Origin: Marinospirillum perlucidum
GTDB taxonomy: Bacteria > Pseudomonadota > Gammaproteobacteria > Pseudomonadales > Halomonadaceae
Direction of reading: 5' to 3'
Length of the DNA stretch: 64,000 nucleotides
NCBI RefSeq assembly: GCF_003336805.1
Contig: NZ_QFWJ01000008.1
Coordinates: 1 to 64,000, forward strand
Below, piece after piece: positions 54,801-61,999 of this stretch (positions are counted from its first letter, which is position 1; each line of letters starts with the position of its first letter). A program made the translations under genes and the position numbers. The notes below the pieces were generated by a model that was given only the letters and a program-made list of their open reading frames with translations, was not told the DNA's origin and ran no database searches.

Positions 54801-55306
54801 AGCTTTTTCGCCTGATGGCTTACAAGGATGAGTATGAAGTGGCTCGCCTTTTCACAGAAACTGATTTTATGCAGGAAATTCAAGCCACCTTCACCGGCCC
54901 CTATCGTTTAAAACTGCATCTGGCTCCTCCCTTGCTGAACCGAAGCAAGGATCGCAGTGGACGTCCTAAAAAACGTGAACTGGGCCCCTGGATGCTGACA
55001 GCCATGAAGTGGCTGGCACGACTGCGCTCTTTGCGTAATACACCGCTGGACCCTTTTCGGTTTAGTCGTGATCGCAAGCTGGATCGTAAGCTGCTGGCTG
55101 AATATGAACAGCTCCTGGAAGAGCTGCTGGCTGATTTGCAGCCACAGAAACTGGCTACAGCAGTTGCTCTGGCTCGCTTGCCAGAAGAGATTCGGGGGTT
55201 CGGTCCCGTTCGTGAAGAGGCTGCGGAGAAGGCGGGTAGGCGTCGTCAGATGTTGCTGGAGGAATATCGTTCCGGCCAGCCGGTGACCCTGGCCCGGGCC
55301 GGTTAA
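51821..55306 (+). CDS. Indolepyruvate ferredoxin oxidoreductase, single-chain
   Basis: Decarboxylates aryl- or branched 2-oxoacids to acyl-CoA, reducing an iron-sulfur carrier. All activities are fused in 1161 residues: thiamine-diphosphate domains with LVSGYRGSPLGGVDQALW at the start, a CSGCPHNSS motif (about 434-442), GIGCHFMASWMGRKTE and a TPP-binding TWFHSGSMAVRQAV, a 4Fe-4S-type cluster region (CEACGDCSVQSNCLSV from about 637, and CNKDFSCLSGFCPSF), and the gamma domain from about 726 (AGVGGTGVITIGQLI). The single-chain form is common in aerobic proteobacteria. The divergent Lrp-type gene is its likely regulator. Its stop overlaps a convergent diguanylate cyclase gene by four bases. Confidence 0.95.
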   Translation: MPIEAAGQLDSYQLKDRYSRQEGRVFVTGSQALVRILLRQAELDCHQGYQTAGLVSGYRGSPLGGVDQALWDAQESLDSHQISFIPAVNEDLAATLLMGSQQVETDPDREVEGVFGLWYGKGPGVDRSGDAFKHANACGSSPHGGVLVIAGDDHGCVSSSMPHQSDVAFMSWFMPVINPANLAEYETFGLWGYALSRFSGCWVGFKAISETVESAASVEVPPLPDFVLPEDFTPPEDGLHYRWPDLPGPQLETRIEHKLAAVQAFARANPIDRLFYPNAQAKFGLVTTGKGHLDLMEALRLLGLDEEALVDLGVEIYKVGMVWPLNRQGILDFVHGKQEILVIEEKRGIIESQIKEYMSEPDHPGEVLVTGKQDESGQPLIPYVGELSPKLLAGFLVARFKRFFDLDLTSVWQALQQQQATAQDPGGVRRLPYFCSGCPHNSSTKVPEGSKALSGIGCHFMASWMGRKTESLIQMGGEGVNWIGKSRYIGNQHVFQNLGEGTWFHSGSMAVRQAVAAGVNITYKVLFNDAVAMTGGQPVDGQISVPMIARQSYDEGVKKIVVVSDEPEKYHGHEREFPAGVTFHHRDELDEIQRELRQLPGCTLMIYDQTCAAEKRRRRKRGTYPNPAKRAFINHHVCEACGDCSVQSNCLSVVPRDTQEGRKRKIDQSSCNKDFSCLSGFCPSFVTIEGGDVRKPQGIHADQAFWSRVEQLPEPHRPVLGQGYDLLVAGVGGTGVITIGQLITMAAHLQGYGSSVLDFMGFAQKGGSVLSYVRLAPKPEGLNQVRIEAGQADAVLACDLVVATSEKGLQVLQPGHTRLVVNQAQLPTADYVLYRDADMSADKRLQLLKTTLGEENFAQFNASQAAEQLLGDSVFANMILLGFAWQQGLLPLSLQALMRALELNGVALDKNKQAFAWGRLAAADPEYTQRHLDQQPLPVEASLEAVVGRHARYLEAYQNSAWAERYRHWVERVAQAEAAVEAGSQTLTRAVAEQLFRLMAYKDEYEVARLFTETDFMQEIQATFTGPYRLKLHLAPPLLNRSKDRSGRPKKRELGPWMLTAMKWLARLRSLRNTPLDPFRFSRDRKLDRKLLAEYEQLLEELLADLQPQKLATAVALARLPEEIRGFGPVREEAAEKAGRRRQMLLEEYRSGQPVTLARAG

Positions 55307-56847
55307 CTCTCTTGAGGGCGGGGTTCGGGACTGGCCACCTGGTTGCGCCCCGCCTGCTTGGCCAGGTAGAGGCCCCGGTCAGCACGATCGAGTAGAGAAA
55401 CCACTTCGTGATCCCTTGGCTGGATAGCCGTAATGCCGATGCTCACCGTAACCTCCAGGGTAAGATCGTTGAAGTGAATGCAATGTTCCTGCAGTGCCTG
55501 GCAGAGGTCTTCTGCAAGTGCCCAGCCCTTCTGTAAGTTCATGCCGGGAAGCATGACTGCAAATTCCTCACCGCCCAGGCGTCCAATCAGGTCATCTTCG
55601 CGGATATGGTTGGCCACTAGCCGTGCAAACTCGATTAGCACCTGATCACCCGCCTGATGGCCATAGCTATCATTGATGGTTTTGAAATGATCCAGATCCA
55701 GCATCATAACCACGCCTTCACGGGTAGCGGGCTGTTCCAGCAAGCCTTCCAGACGTTCCAGAAAAGTGCGTCGATTGGGAAGCCCGGTCAGGCTGTCCAG
55801 CGAGGCTCTTTGCTCCAGCTTGAGCTGATCCTTCTTGCGCTGGGAGATGTCCTTTTTAATGGCAACATAGTGGCTGATTTGGCCACTACGGTCATACACT
55901 GGGGTGATGCTCATTTGTTCATAATAAAGCCGCCCTGATTTATGCCGGTTAATCAGCTCATCCGACCAGAACTCTCCCTGGCTCAGGCAGGCCCACATCT
56001 TCTCGTAGTATTCTTTTTGCTGTTTACCGGAGCGTAACAGCTGGGGCGTCTGTCCCTTGACCTCGGCCGGGCTATAGCCAGTCAGACGCTGAAAGGCCGA
56101 ATTGGCCCAGATAATCCGTGTCTTGTTGTCGGTAATCATGATGGCTTCACCACAGGCCTCCATGACCGAGGCCATCAACTGATTGCTTTGGAAAATTCGG
56201 GTATCAAAGTGCAGAAGGCTCCAGGCCAGAAAACCGATGACGATCAGCAAAAGCCCTAAAACCACGGCATAATTCTTGGCTTCACGCCAGAAGATGGCAT
56301 CGATGTCATCCAGATAGATGCCACTGCCCACAACCCAGTTCCAGGGTTCATAGAGTTCGATGTAGGAAAGCTTTTCCACGGGTTGGCTGCTGCCCGGGCG
56401 CGGCCAGTAATAGTGGAGATAACCGGCTTGTTGTTTTTCTGCCAGGCGAACAAAGTCCTGGAAGATGAATTGGCCCAGGCTGTCCTGGTAATGTTCCTGA
56501 CGGCTGCCTTCAAGCTGGGGCTGAATGGGGTGGACCAGAATACGGGTATCCAGATCATTGATCCAGAAATAGCCGTTATCACCGTAACGCAGGTTTCTCA
56601 AGGCTTCCTGCGCCTGTCTCTGGGCTTCTTCCAGGCTCAATCCATGTTGGGTCTTTTGTTGGTAGTGATCGATCAGGGAAACGCTGCTTTCCACCAGTTG
56701 GCGTACCTTGTGGCGTCGATCTTCGAGAAGATTTTGATGCAGGGTGGAAAGCGCTAAGCCGATCAGGAGCAGACACGCCAGGAGAATACAGGAATAAATA
56801 AACAAGAGTTTCCTGTTAAAGCCCCAGTGTAAATTAAATGTCTGCAT
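55303..56847 (-). CDS. Membrane diguanylate cyclase with Cache and PAS domains
   Basis: A 514-residue c-di-GMP synthase. Membrane helices lie at about 13-34 and 193-212, with a single-Cache sensor (40-185; GDNGYFWINDLDTRILVHP, WNWVVGSGIYLDDID) between them. A PAS domain follows (222-340; ITDNKTRIIWANSAFQRLTGY) and then GGDEF (from about 345). GGEEF is intact, with an REDD inhibition site five residues before it. The sCache_2 type commonly binds small carboxylates such as pyruvate (family knowledge). Confidence 0.92.
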   Translation of the reverse strand: MQTFNLHWGFNRKLLFIYSCILLACLLLIGLALSTLHQNLLEDRRHKVRQLVESSVSLIDHYQQKTQHGLSLEEAQRQAQEALRNLRYGDNGYFWINDLDTRILVHPIQPQLEGSRQEHYQDSLGQFIFQDFVRLAEKQQAGYLHYYWPRPGSSQPVEKLSYIELYEPWNWVVGSGIYLDDIDAIFWREAKNYAVVLGLLLIVIGFLAWSLLHFDTRIFQSNQLMASVMEACGEAIMITDNKTRIIWANSAFQRLTGYSPAEVKGQTPQLLRSGKQQKEYYEKMWACLSQGEFWSDELINRHKSGRLYYEQMSITPVYDRSGQISHYVAIKKDISQRKKDQLKLEQRASLDSLTGLPNRRTFLERLEGLLEQPATREGVVMMLDLDHFKTINDSYGHQAGDQVLIEFARLVANHIREDDLIGRLGGEEFAVMLPGMNLQKGWALAEDLCQALQEHCIHFNDLTLEVTVSIGITAIQPRDHEVVSLLDRADRGLYLAKQAGRNQVASPEPRPQES

Positions 56848-56952
56848 ATCGGCCTCGGTGGCGGCATTTGCAAGATATAAAGTAAAACCTTGTTTTTATT
56901 ATGGGCATCTGGTGGCAAAAGTAAACTTGTAAAAAGGTTTACGGTTGCTGGT

Positions 56953-57462
56953 TTACAGGAAATCCAATAGCTGGCGCCAGGCGGCCAGTTTAGCGTCAAA
57001 CTTCAGGCTGGCATGGGCGGGGCTGGTTGAAGGTAGCTGAACCAGGGGACATTGGCGGTAGGTCTCGGGCAAGTGGGGCAATACCCGGCGTTGATAGCTC
57101 TGGTAAGCCTTGCCGCCATTACAAAAAACGGCTTGGGTTTGTGGATGACGCTGAAACCAGCCAGAAAAATCATTGGCCTGGATACTGGTTTCGACAATGT
57201 CGGCATCCAGGCTGGTTGCTCGAATACAGGACGCCATCACATCCCAGAGACCGATGCCGTTTTTTTTCAGCACTTCCAAGCGGCTGGCGTAATCAAGATC
57301 TCTACTAAACCCCAGTAACTCGGCCAGGATCGGCCAAAAGGCATTGCGAGGGTGAGCATAGTAGCCCTGTACCGCCAGTGAGGCCTTGCCGGGCATGGAA
57401 CCCAGAATCAGGATTTTTGCTTGCTGGGGTTCGACCGGTGGAAAGCTGTTGATTGGCTGCAT
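56953..57462 (-). CDS. DNA-deoxyinosine glycosylase (uracil-DNA glycosylase superfamily)
   Basis: A 169-residue base-excision enzyme. ILILGSMPGKASLAVQGYYA and HPRNAFWPILAELLG form the active-site region of the hypoxanthine-DNA glycosylase branch of the superfamily; NGIGLWDVMASCIRATSLD and the closing LPSTSPAHASL are the other conserved blocks. It removes deaminated adenine (hypoxanthine) from DNA. Close relation to Mug is possible but the GSMPG and PSTSPA forms favour the deoxyinosine type. The divergent yaiI starts 42 bases away. Confidence 0.88.
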   Translation of the reverse strand: MQPINSFPPVEPQQAKILILGSMPGKASLAVQGYYAHPRNAFWPILAELLGFSRDLDYASRLEVLKKNGIGLWDVMASCIRATSLDADIVETSIQANDFSGWFQRHPQTQAVFCNGGKAYQSYQRRVLPHLPETYRQCPLVQLPSTSPAHASLKFDAKLAAWRQLLDFL

Positions 57463-57504
57463 CTGGGGTAAACTCTATGCTGGTTTCTCAGTTTTGGAAA
57501 AGAT

Positions 57505-57966
57505 ATGAAAATTTGGGTGGATGCTGATGCCTGTCCAGGCGTGATTCGGGAAATTTTGTTCAAAGCGGCGACCAGGGTCAAGGTGCCCCTGATTCTGGTG
57601 GCCAATCAAGCCATCAAGGTACCAGCTTCCGAATGGATTACCAGTATCCAGGTGATGCAGGGATTTGATGTGGCCGATGATGAGATAGTCAAAAGAGCCG
57701 AAGCCGGTGATCTGGTCATTACCAGTGATATCCCTCTGGCTTCTGAAATCATAGATAAGGGAGCTTTGGCCTTGAATGCCAGAGGCGAACTCTATACGGC
57801 TGATACCGTAAAAGCCCGCCTGAATATGCGTGATTTTATGGAAACCCTGCGTTCCAGTGGTGTGCACACAGGCGGCCCCTCGGCCTTGAGCCAGGCGGAT
57901 CGGCGTGAGTTTTCCAATCAACTGGATCGTCTCTTGACGAAATATCTGCGTAAAAATAAAAAATAA
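57505..57966 (+). CDS. yaiI: YaiI/YqxD family protein (DUF188)
   Basis: A 153-residue protein of PIN-like fold. [19 protein letters not shown], a D-rich [20 protein letters not shown] segment and [25 protein letters not shown] are diagnostic of DUF188. The conserved Asp residues suggest a metal-dependent nuclease, but no activity is established. GGAAAAG precedes the start. Confidence 0.93.
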   Translation: MKIWVDADACPGVIREILFKAATRVKVPLILVANQAIKVPASEWITSIQVMQGFDVADDEIVKRAEAGDLVITSDIPLASEIIDKGALALNARGELYTADTVKARLNMRDFMETLRSSGVHTGGPSALSQADRREFSNQLDRLLTKYLRKNKK

Positions 57967-58157
57967 ATGCTTGACTCGGCAGGAATAAAGGCGCAATCTT
58001 CGCAGCGTTGGTAGCAAGTCAGTGTTTATACAGTTCTTTATTCGACCCTTTCGGCAAGATCAGTCCTTTATTACACCTCGCTTGATTCCCGCAACAATGA
58101 GCTTGGGAAGTTATTTTTTTAAGTTCTGATCAATTTAATTCTGAAAGGTAAGAAATT
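57967..58157 (+). promoter_or_regulatory. Cold-shock gene leader with hairpin and U-tract
   Basis: A 191-base region before the csp gene. TTGACT (57971-57976) is a fair -35, but the -10 at 17 bases spacing (CAATCT) is weak. Within the presumed leader, TTCCC (58086-58090) pairs with GGGAA (58105-58109), followed by TTATTTTTTT (58111-58120), a terminator-like arrangement. Long structured leaders that refold in the cold control cspA genes in other bacteria; the same is inferred here. Confidence 0.5.
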
Positions 58158-58361
58158 ATGGAAACTGGTACAGTTAAATGGTTCAACGACACCAAGGGTT
58201 TTGGTTTTATTACTCCTGAGTCCGGTGGCGATGACCTCTTTGCTCACTTCTCTGAAATTCAAGCTGAGGGTTTCAAGTCTCTGACTGAAAACCAGCGTGT
58301 TTCTTTTGAAGTGACTACAGGTCCTAAAGGCAAGCAGGCGGCTAAGATTCAAGTAATCTGA
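58158..58361 (+). CDS. Cold shock domain protein
   Basis: A 67-residue single-strand nucleic acid-binding protein with the RNP1 motif KGFGFITPE and RNP2-like DLFAHFSEI, starting [13 protein letters not shown]. It melts RNA structure; whether it is cold-inducible or constitutive cannot be told from the protein. It has a long leader and its own terminator, so it is monocistronic. Confidence 0.95.
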   Translation: METGTVKWFNDTKGFGFITPESGGDDLFAHFSEIQAEGFKSLTENQRVSFEVTTGPKGKQAAKIQVI

Positions 58362-58382
58362 TCCCGGCTTTCCCGGCCTGAT

Positions 58383-58411
58383 AAAACCCACCTTTCATGG
58401 TGGGTTTTTTT
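58383..58411 (+). terminator. Intrinsic terminator of the cold-shock gene
   Basis: A 10-bp perfect stem (AAAACCCACC with GGTGGGTTTT), 6-base loop and a T-run to 58411, 21 bases after the stop codon. Confidence 0.92.
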
Positions 58412-58473
58412 ATTTTCAAGCTGGCACAAGCTGTCCATAATGACAGGCATCTTTTGAATGGATGGAGAGATGC

Positions 58474-60456
58474 ATGCTCAGACTGGGTTTGATTAACCGC
58501 ATCAAGTTTTTTGTTGAACGTCAGTTCGTCAAGGGAGCCAGTTTCCAACTGCTGGTGGTGATGCTGGTGATCGGCTTGATCTCTCTTTTGGGAGGCGCGC
58601 TGGTGGCCTGGTCGGGTAATGCCTTTGACAGTCTCAGTTCGGCTATCTGGTGGGCTTTTCTGCGCTTGACCGATCCGGGTTATCTGGGGGATGACCAGGG
58701 TAGTTGGATACGTTTTGTCTCCACGCTCCTGACGGTCAGTGGCTATGTGGTTTTCCTGGGTGCGCTGGTGGCGATCATGACCCGTAAGCTGATCAGCATT
58801 ATGGAAAACCTGGAAAGAGGCCTGACTCCGGTTGATCTGAAAAATCATCTGGTCGTGCTGGGCTGGACCAACCGAACCCTTCCCCTGATCCGTGAACTGC
58901 TGGACCCTTCACGCCGAATGCAGCGCTTTTTGCAACGCAATGCTGCGCGCCGATTGCAACTGGTGGTTTTATCCGAAGCCGCTTCAGCTGCCCAACGACT
59001 GGAATTGACCAACGAAGCCGGAATTGGCAGCAGAGCCCGTCAGGTGATTTTACGAGCGGGGACAGCCATTCAGTCGGATGCCCTGCACCGGGTGGCCTGT
59101 CTGGATGCAGCTGCAGTTATCCTGCCCAGTCATGTTCAGCATCCTGATAGCCTGGTGACGGCAGATGTCGAGACCCTGAAGGCTCTGTTGTCGATTGCTG
59201 CCCAGGGTCGCCTGGCAGCTAAACCCCTGCCGCTGATGGTGGCTGAATTGCAGGATATACGTAAATTACCGGTGGCACGTACGGCTTACCCCGGCCCGTT
59301 GGAGGTGATAGCCAGTGACCAGATGCTGAGTCGGCTGCTGGTTCAGAATCTACTGCACCCGGGACTCGCCTCCATTTACAATGAGTTGCTGACCCTGGCC
59401 GAAGGCAATGAAATCTTTATCCGCTCGGGGGATGGTTTCAAGGGACTGACGCTGGCCGAACTGGCGGCACGCTGTCCTAGGGCACTGGTCCTGGGGCTGT
59501 TGCAGCCTGATGCGCAGGGTGATTTCCGGGTCGCTCTCCTGGCCGATCGCCAAACCCAGATTGATCCCCTTGATCAGGTGGTTTTTATTGCCCGTTCCTA
59601 TGAGGCCACTCAACCGGATGAGGCTTTAGTCGCTTCACCAGCTTCAGCCGAGCAGGAATCGCCAGCCTTTTCTATACCGCTACCCTGGCCTCCCGCTGCC
59701 AAGGCATCCTTGCGTATTCTGGTTCTGGGTTGGAACCGGCGGCTACCTGCTTTCCTGGAGGAACTGTCGAGTTACCGGGAACAGCAGTTCGATCTGGATT
59801 TGGTTTCGGTTTTACCCCCGGATTTGCGCGAAGAGGAAATTCGTACCTACCTGGGAGCAGGCGTGTCCGAGTTGAATAACCTGACCTATCGCCACTATCA
59901 GGCAGATTATATGGTCGAGGAAGAACTGCGCCGCCTGGACCTGCGGCAATTTGATTCGATTTTGTTGTTAAGCAGTGATCGTCTGGATTCCGGTGAGGAA
60001 GCCGATGCCAGAGCTTTGGTAGGTCAGTTGCAGTTGGACAGCCTGCTGCGCGAAGAAGGCCATCAGCCCCAGGTGGTAATGGAATTGAACGACCCGGATA
60101 ATGAAAGCCTGTTGAATCTACCGCGAACCGAAGTTCTGGTGGGTCCGGTGATTCTCAGTCATCTGCTGGCCCAGATCGCCTTGAGGCGGGAGTTGAAACT
60201 GGTCCTGGATGAAATCTTTACCGTAGGCGGGGCCGAAATCCGGTTTTCTGAGCCTCTGGGTAAAGACGCTGGAGAGCTGGCCTGGATGACTTGTCAGCAG
60301 CAGGCCGAGGCCAAGGGAACCCTGGCCTTGGGGATCTATCGACCCTATCGGGATGCGGAACCGCGTTTGCTGCTGAATCCTGGCAGTAATCCGGATTTAT
60401 ACCTCCATCCCGGCGATCAGCTGATTCTACTGATGCCGGGAGAGGATAAGGCGTAA
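58474..60456 (+). CDS. CASTOR/POLLUX-type ion channel protein
   Basis: A 660-residue membrane protein. Helices lie at about 24-46 and 82-103 with a pore-like segment between (FLRLTDPGYLGDD). Two large RCK-like Rossmann regions follow: HLVVLGWTNRTLPLIREL (from about 125) and LRILVLGWNRRLPAFLEEL (from about 410). This is the layout of the CASTOR/POLLUX/SYM8 family, plant nuclear-envelope calcium or potassium channels with many bacterial relatives of unknown role. The filter differs from TxGYGD. The ATG at 58474 has GGAG five bases upstream; an in-frame ATG at 58462 does not. Confidence 0.87.
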   Translation: MLRLGLINRIKFFVERQFVKGASFQLLVVMLVIGLISLLGGALVAWSGNAFDSLSSAIWWAFLRLTDPGYLGDDQGSWIRFVSTLLTVSGYVVFLGALVAIMTRKLISIMENLERGLTPVDLKNHLVVLGWTNRTLPLIRELLDPSRRMQRFLQRNAARRLQLVVLSEAASAAQRLELTNEAGIGSRARQVILRAGTAIQSDALHRVACLDAAAVILPSHVQHPDSLVTADVETLKALLSIAAQGRLAAKPLPLMVAELQDIRKLPVARTAYPGPLEVIASDQMLSRLLVQNLLHPGLASIYNELLTLAEGNEIFIRSGDGFKGLTLAELAARCPRALVLGLLQPDAQGDFRVALLADRQTQIDPLDQVVFIARSYEATQPDEALVASPASAEQESPAFSIPLPWPPAAKASLRILVLGWNRRLPAFLEELSSYREQQFDLDLVSVLPPDLREEEIRTYLGAGVSELNNLTYRHYQADYMVEEELRRLDLRQFDSILLLSSDRLDSGEEADARALVGQLQLDSLLREEGHQPQVVMELNDPDNESLLNLPRTEVLVGPVILSHLLAQIALRRELKLVLDEIFTVGGAEIRFSEPLGKDAGELAWMTCQQQAEAKGTLALGIYRPYRDAEPRLLLNPGSNPDLYLHPGDQLILLMPGEDKA

Positions 60457-60467
60457 GCCGAGGCGGT

Positions 60468-61850
60468 CTATTGCAGGCCGCCATGAATCAGTTGGGCGGG
60501 GTCGAGCAGACGTTCCAGTTCCTCCCGGTCCAGATCCGTGGCTTCCAGAGCGACATCAATCAGGGGGCGTTTTTCACGGTAGGCCTGCTTGGCGATTGCT
60601 GCCGCCTTGCTGTAACCGATCACCGGATTGAGTGCCGTCACCAGAATGGGGTTGCGGCTTAAAGCAGCTTCCAGTTGTTGCGAGTTGACCTGGAAACTGG
60701 CGATGGCCTTGTCGGCCAACAGCCGGCTGGCGGAGGTCAAGAGCTCCAGGCTCTCCAGCAGATTGCTGGCAATCACCGGCAGCATGACATTCAGCTCAAA
60801 ATTACCCGACTGGCCGGCAATGCCGATGGTGGTGTCCTTACCCATCACCTGGGCTGCCACCATGGCAACGGCTTCGGGAATTACCGGGTTGACCTTGCCG
60901 GGCATGATCGAAGAGCCTGGTTGCAGAGCTTCCAGCTCTATCTCGCCTAGACCGGCCAGGGGTCCGGAATTCATCCAGCGCAAGTCATTGGCCAGCTTCA
61001 TCAGGGTGACCGCTGTGGTTTTCAGCTGGCCGGAAAGGCTGACGGCCGTGTCCTGGGAGCCCATCACGGCAAAAAAGTTATCGGCGGGGCGAAATTCCAG
61101 ACCAGTCTGCTCGCTCAGGTGCTGACAGAAGCGATCCTTGAATTCTGGATGGGCGTTGATGCCAGTGCCTACCGCTGTGCCCCCTTGAGCCAGTTGTTGC
61201 AGCTGGGGTTGCAGGCTTTCCAGACGCTGGATATTGGCTTCCACCTGACTGGCCCAGCCGTCCAGGGTTTGCTGCAGGCTGACCGGCATGGCATCCATCA
61301 GGTGGGTGCGACCGGTCTTGATGGTTTCAGCCAATTGGCTGCCCTTGCGGCGACAGACACTGGCCAGATGCCTGAGTGCGGGCAGCAGATCCTCGTTCAG
61401 CGTCAGGGCGGCACTCAGGTGAAGGGTGGTGGGAATGACGTCATTACTGCTCTGGCTGCAGTTCACCTGGTCATTGGGGTGAAGGCTTTCTCCCAGATGA
61501 TCACTAGCCAGACGGGCGAGCACTTCATTGGCATTCATATTACTGCTGGTGCCTGAACCTGTCTGAAAAACATCCACGGGGAAGTGTTGCATCAGATCCG
61601 CTGAGCCGAGTAACTCATCAGCTGCAGCTTCTATCGCCTCGGCCTGGTCCTGGCGCAGGAGTTGCAAGTCAGCGTTGCTGCGTGCCGCCATGATCTTGAC
61701 CAGCAGCAGGGCACGAATAAAGCGCTCTGGTAGAGGCTGGCCGCTAACCGGGAAGTTATTCAGAGCGCGTTGGGTTTGTGCGCCCCAGAGAGCATTTTCC
61801 GGGACTTGTAATTCGCCCAGGCTGTCTTTTTCGGTGCGCATCTTGCTCAT
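60468..61850 (-). CDS. fumC: Class II fumarate hydratase
   Basis: Iron-independent, heat-stable fumarase of the citric acid cycle. The 460-residue protein shows GTSSNMNANEVLA, CSQSSNDVIPT, KTGRTHLMDAMPVSL and the superfamily signature GSSIMPGKVNP with the catalytic Ser. AGGAGA lies six bases before the ATG. Such enzymes often replace iron-sulfur fumarases under oxidative stress or iron limitation. A palindrome (61958-61984) separates it from metG upstream. Confidence 0.97.
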   Translation of the reverse strand: MSKMRTEKDSLGELQVPENALWGAQTQRALNNFPVSGQPLPERFIRALLLVKIMAARSNADLQLLRQDQAEAIEAAADELLGSADLMQHFPVDVFQTGSGTSSNMNANEVLARLASDHLGESLHPNDQVNCSQSSNDVIPTTLHLSAALTLNEDLLPALRHLASVCRRKGSQLAETIKTGRTHLMDAMPVSLQQTLDGWASQVEANIQRLESLQPQLQQLAQGGTAVGTGINAHPEFKDRFCQHLSEQTGLEFRPADNFFAVMGSQDTAVSLSGQLKTTAVTLMKLANDLRWMNSGPLAGLGEIELEALQPGSSIMPGKVNPVIPEAVAMVAAQVMGKDTTIGIAGQSGNFELNVMLPVIASNLLESLELLTSASRLLADKAIASFQVNSQQLEAALSRNPILVTALNPVIGYSKAAAIAKQAYREKRPLIDVALEATDLDREELERLLDPAQLIHGGLQ

Positions 61851-61957
61851 TTCGGGTCTCCTGATCGAAAAGGGGCTTAAATGGAATAAGCCTGGATGCC
61901 TTGTTGGCTTCCTAAAGGGATCAAGATAGCTGAATCAGAGGGGCTGCGCCAAGAGGG

Positions 61958-61984
61958 GATTACCGGCCTGGCTGGCCGGTAATC
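61958..61984. terminator. Hairpin downstream of metG
   Basis: GATTACCGGCC and GGCCGGTAATC form a perfect 11-bp stem with a 5-base loop, 16 bases after the metG stop (minus strand). No T-run follows, so it may stabilise the transcript end or give weak termination before fumC. Confidence 0.6.
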
Positions 61985-61999
61985 GGGGGGAAAGCTTCC

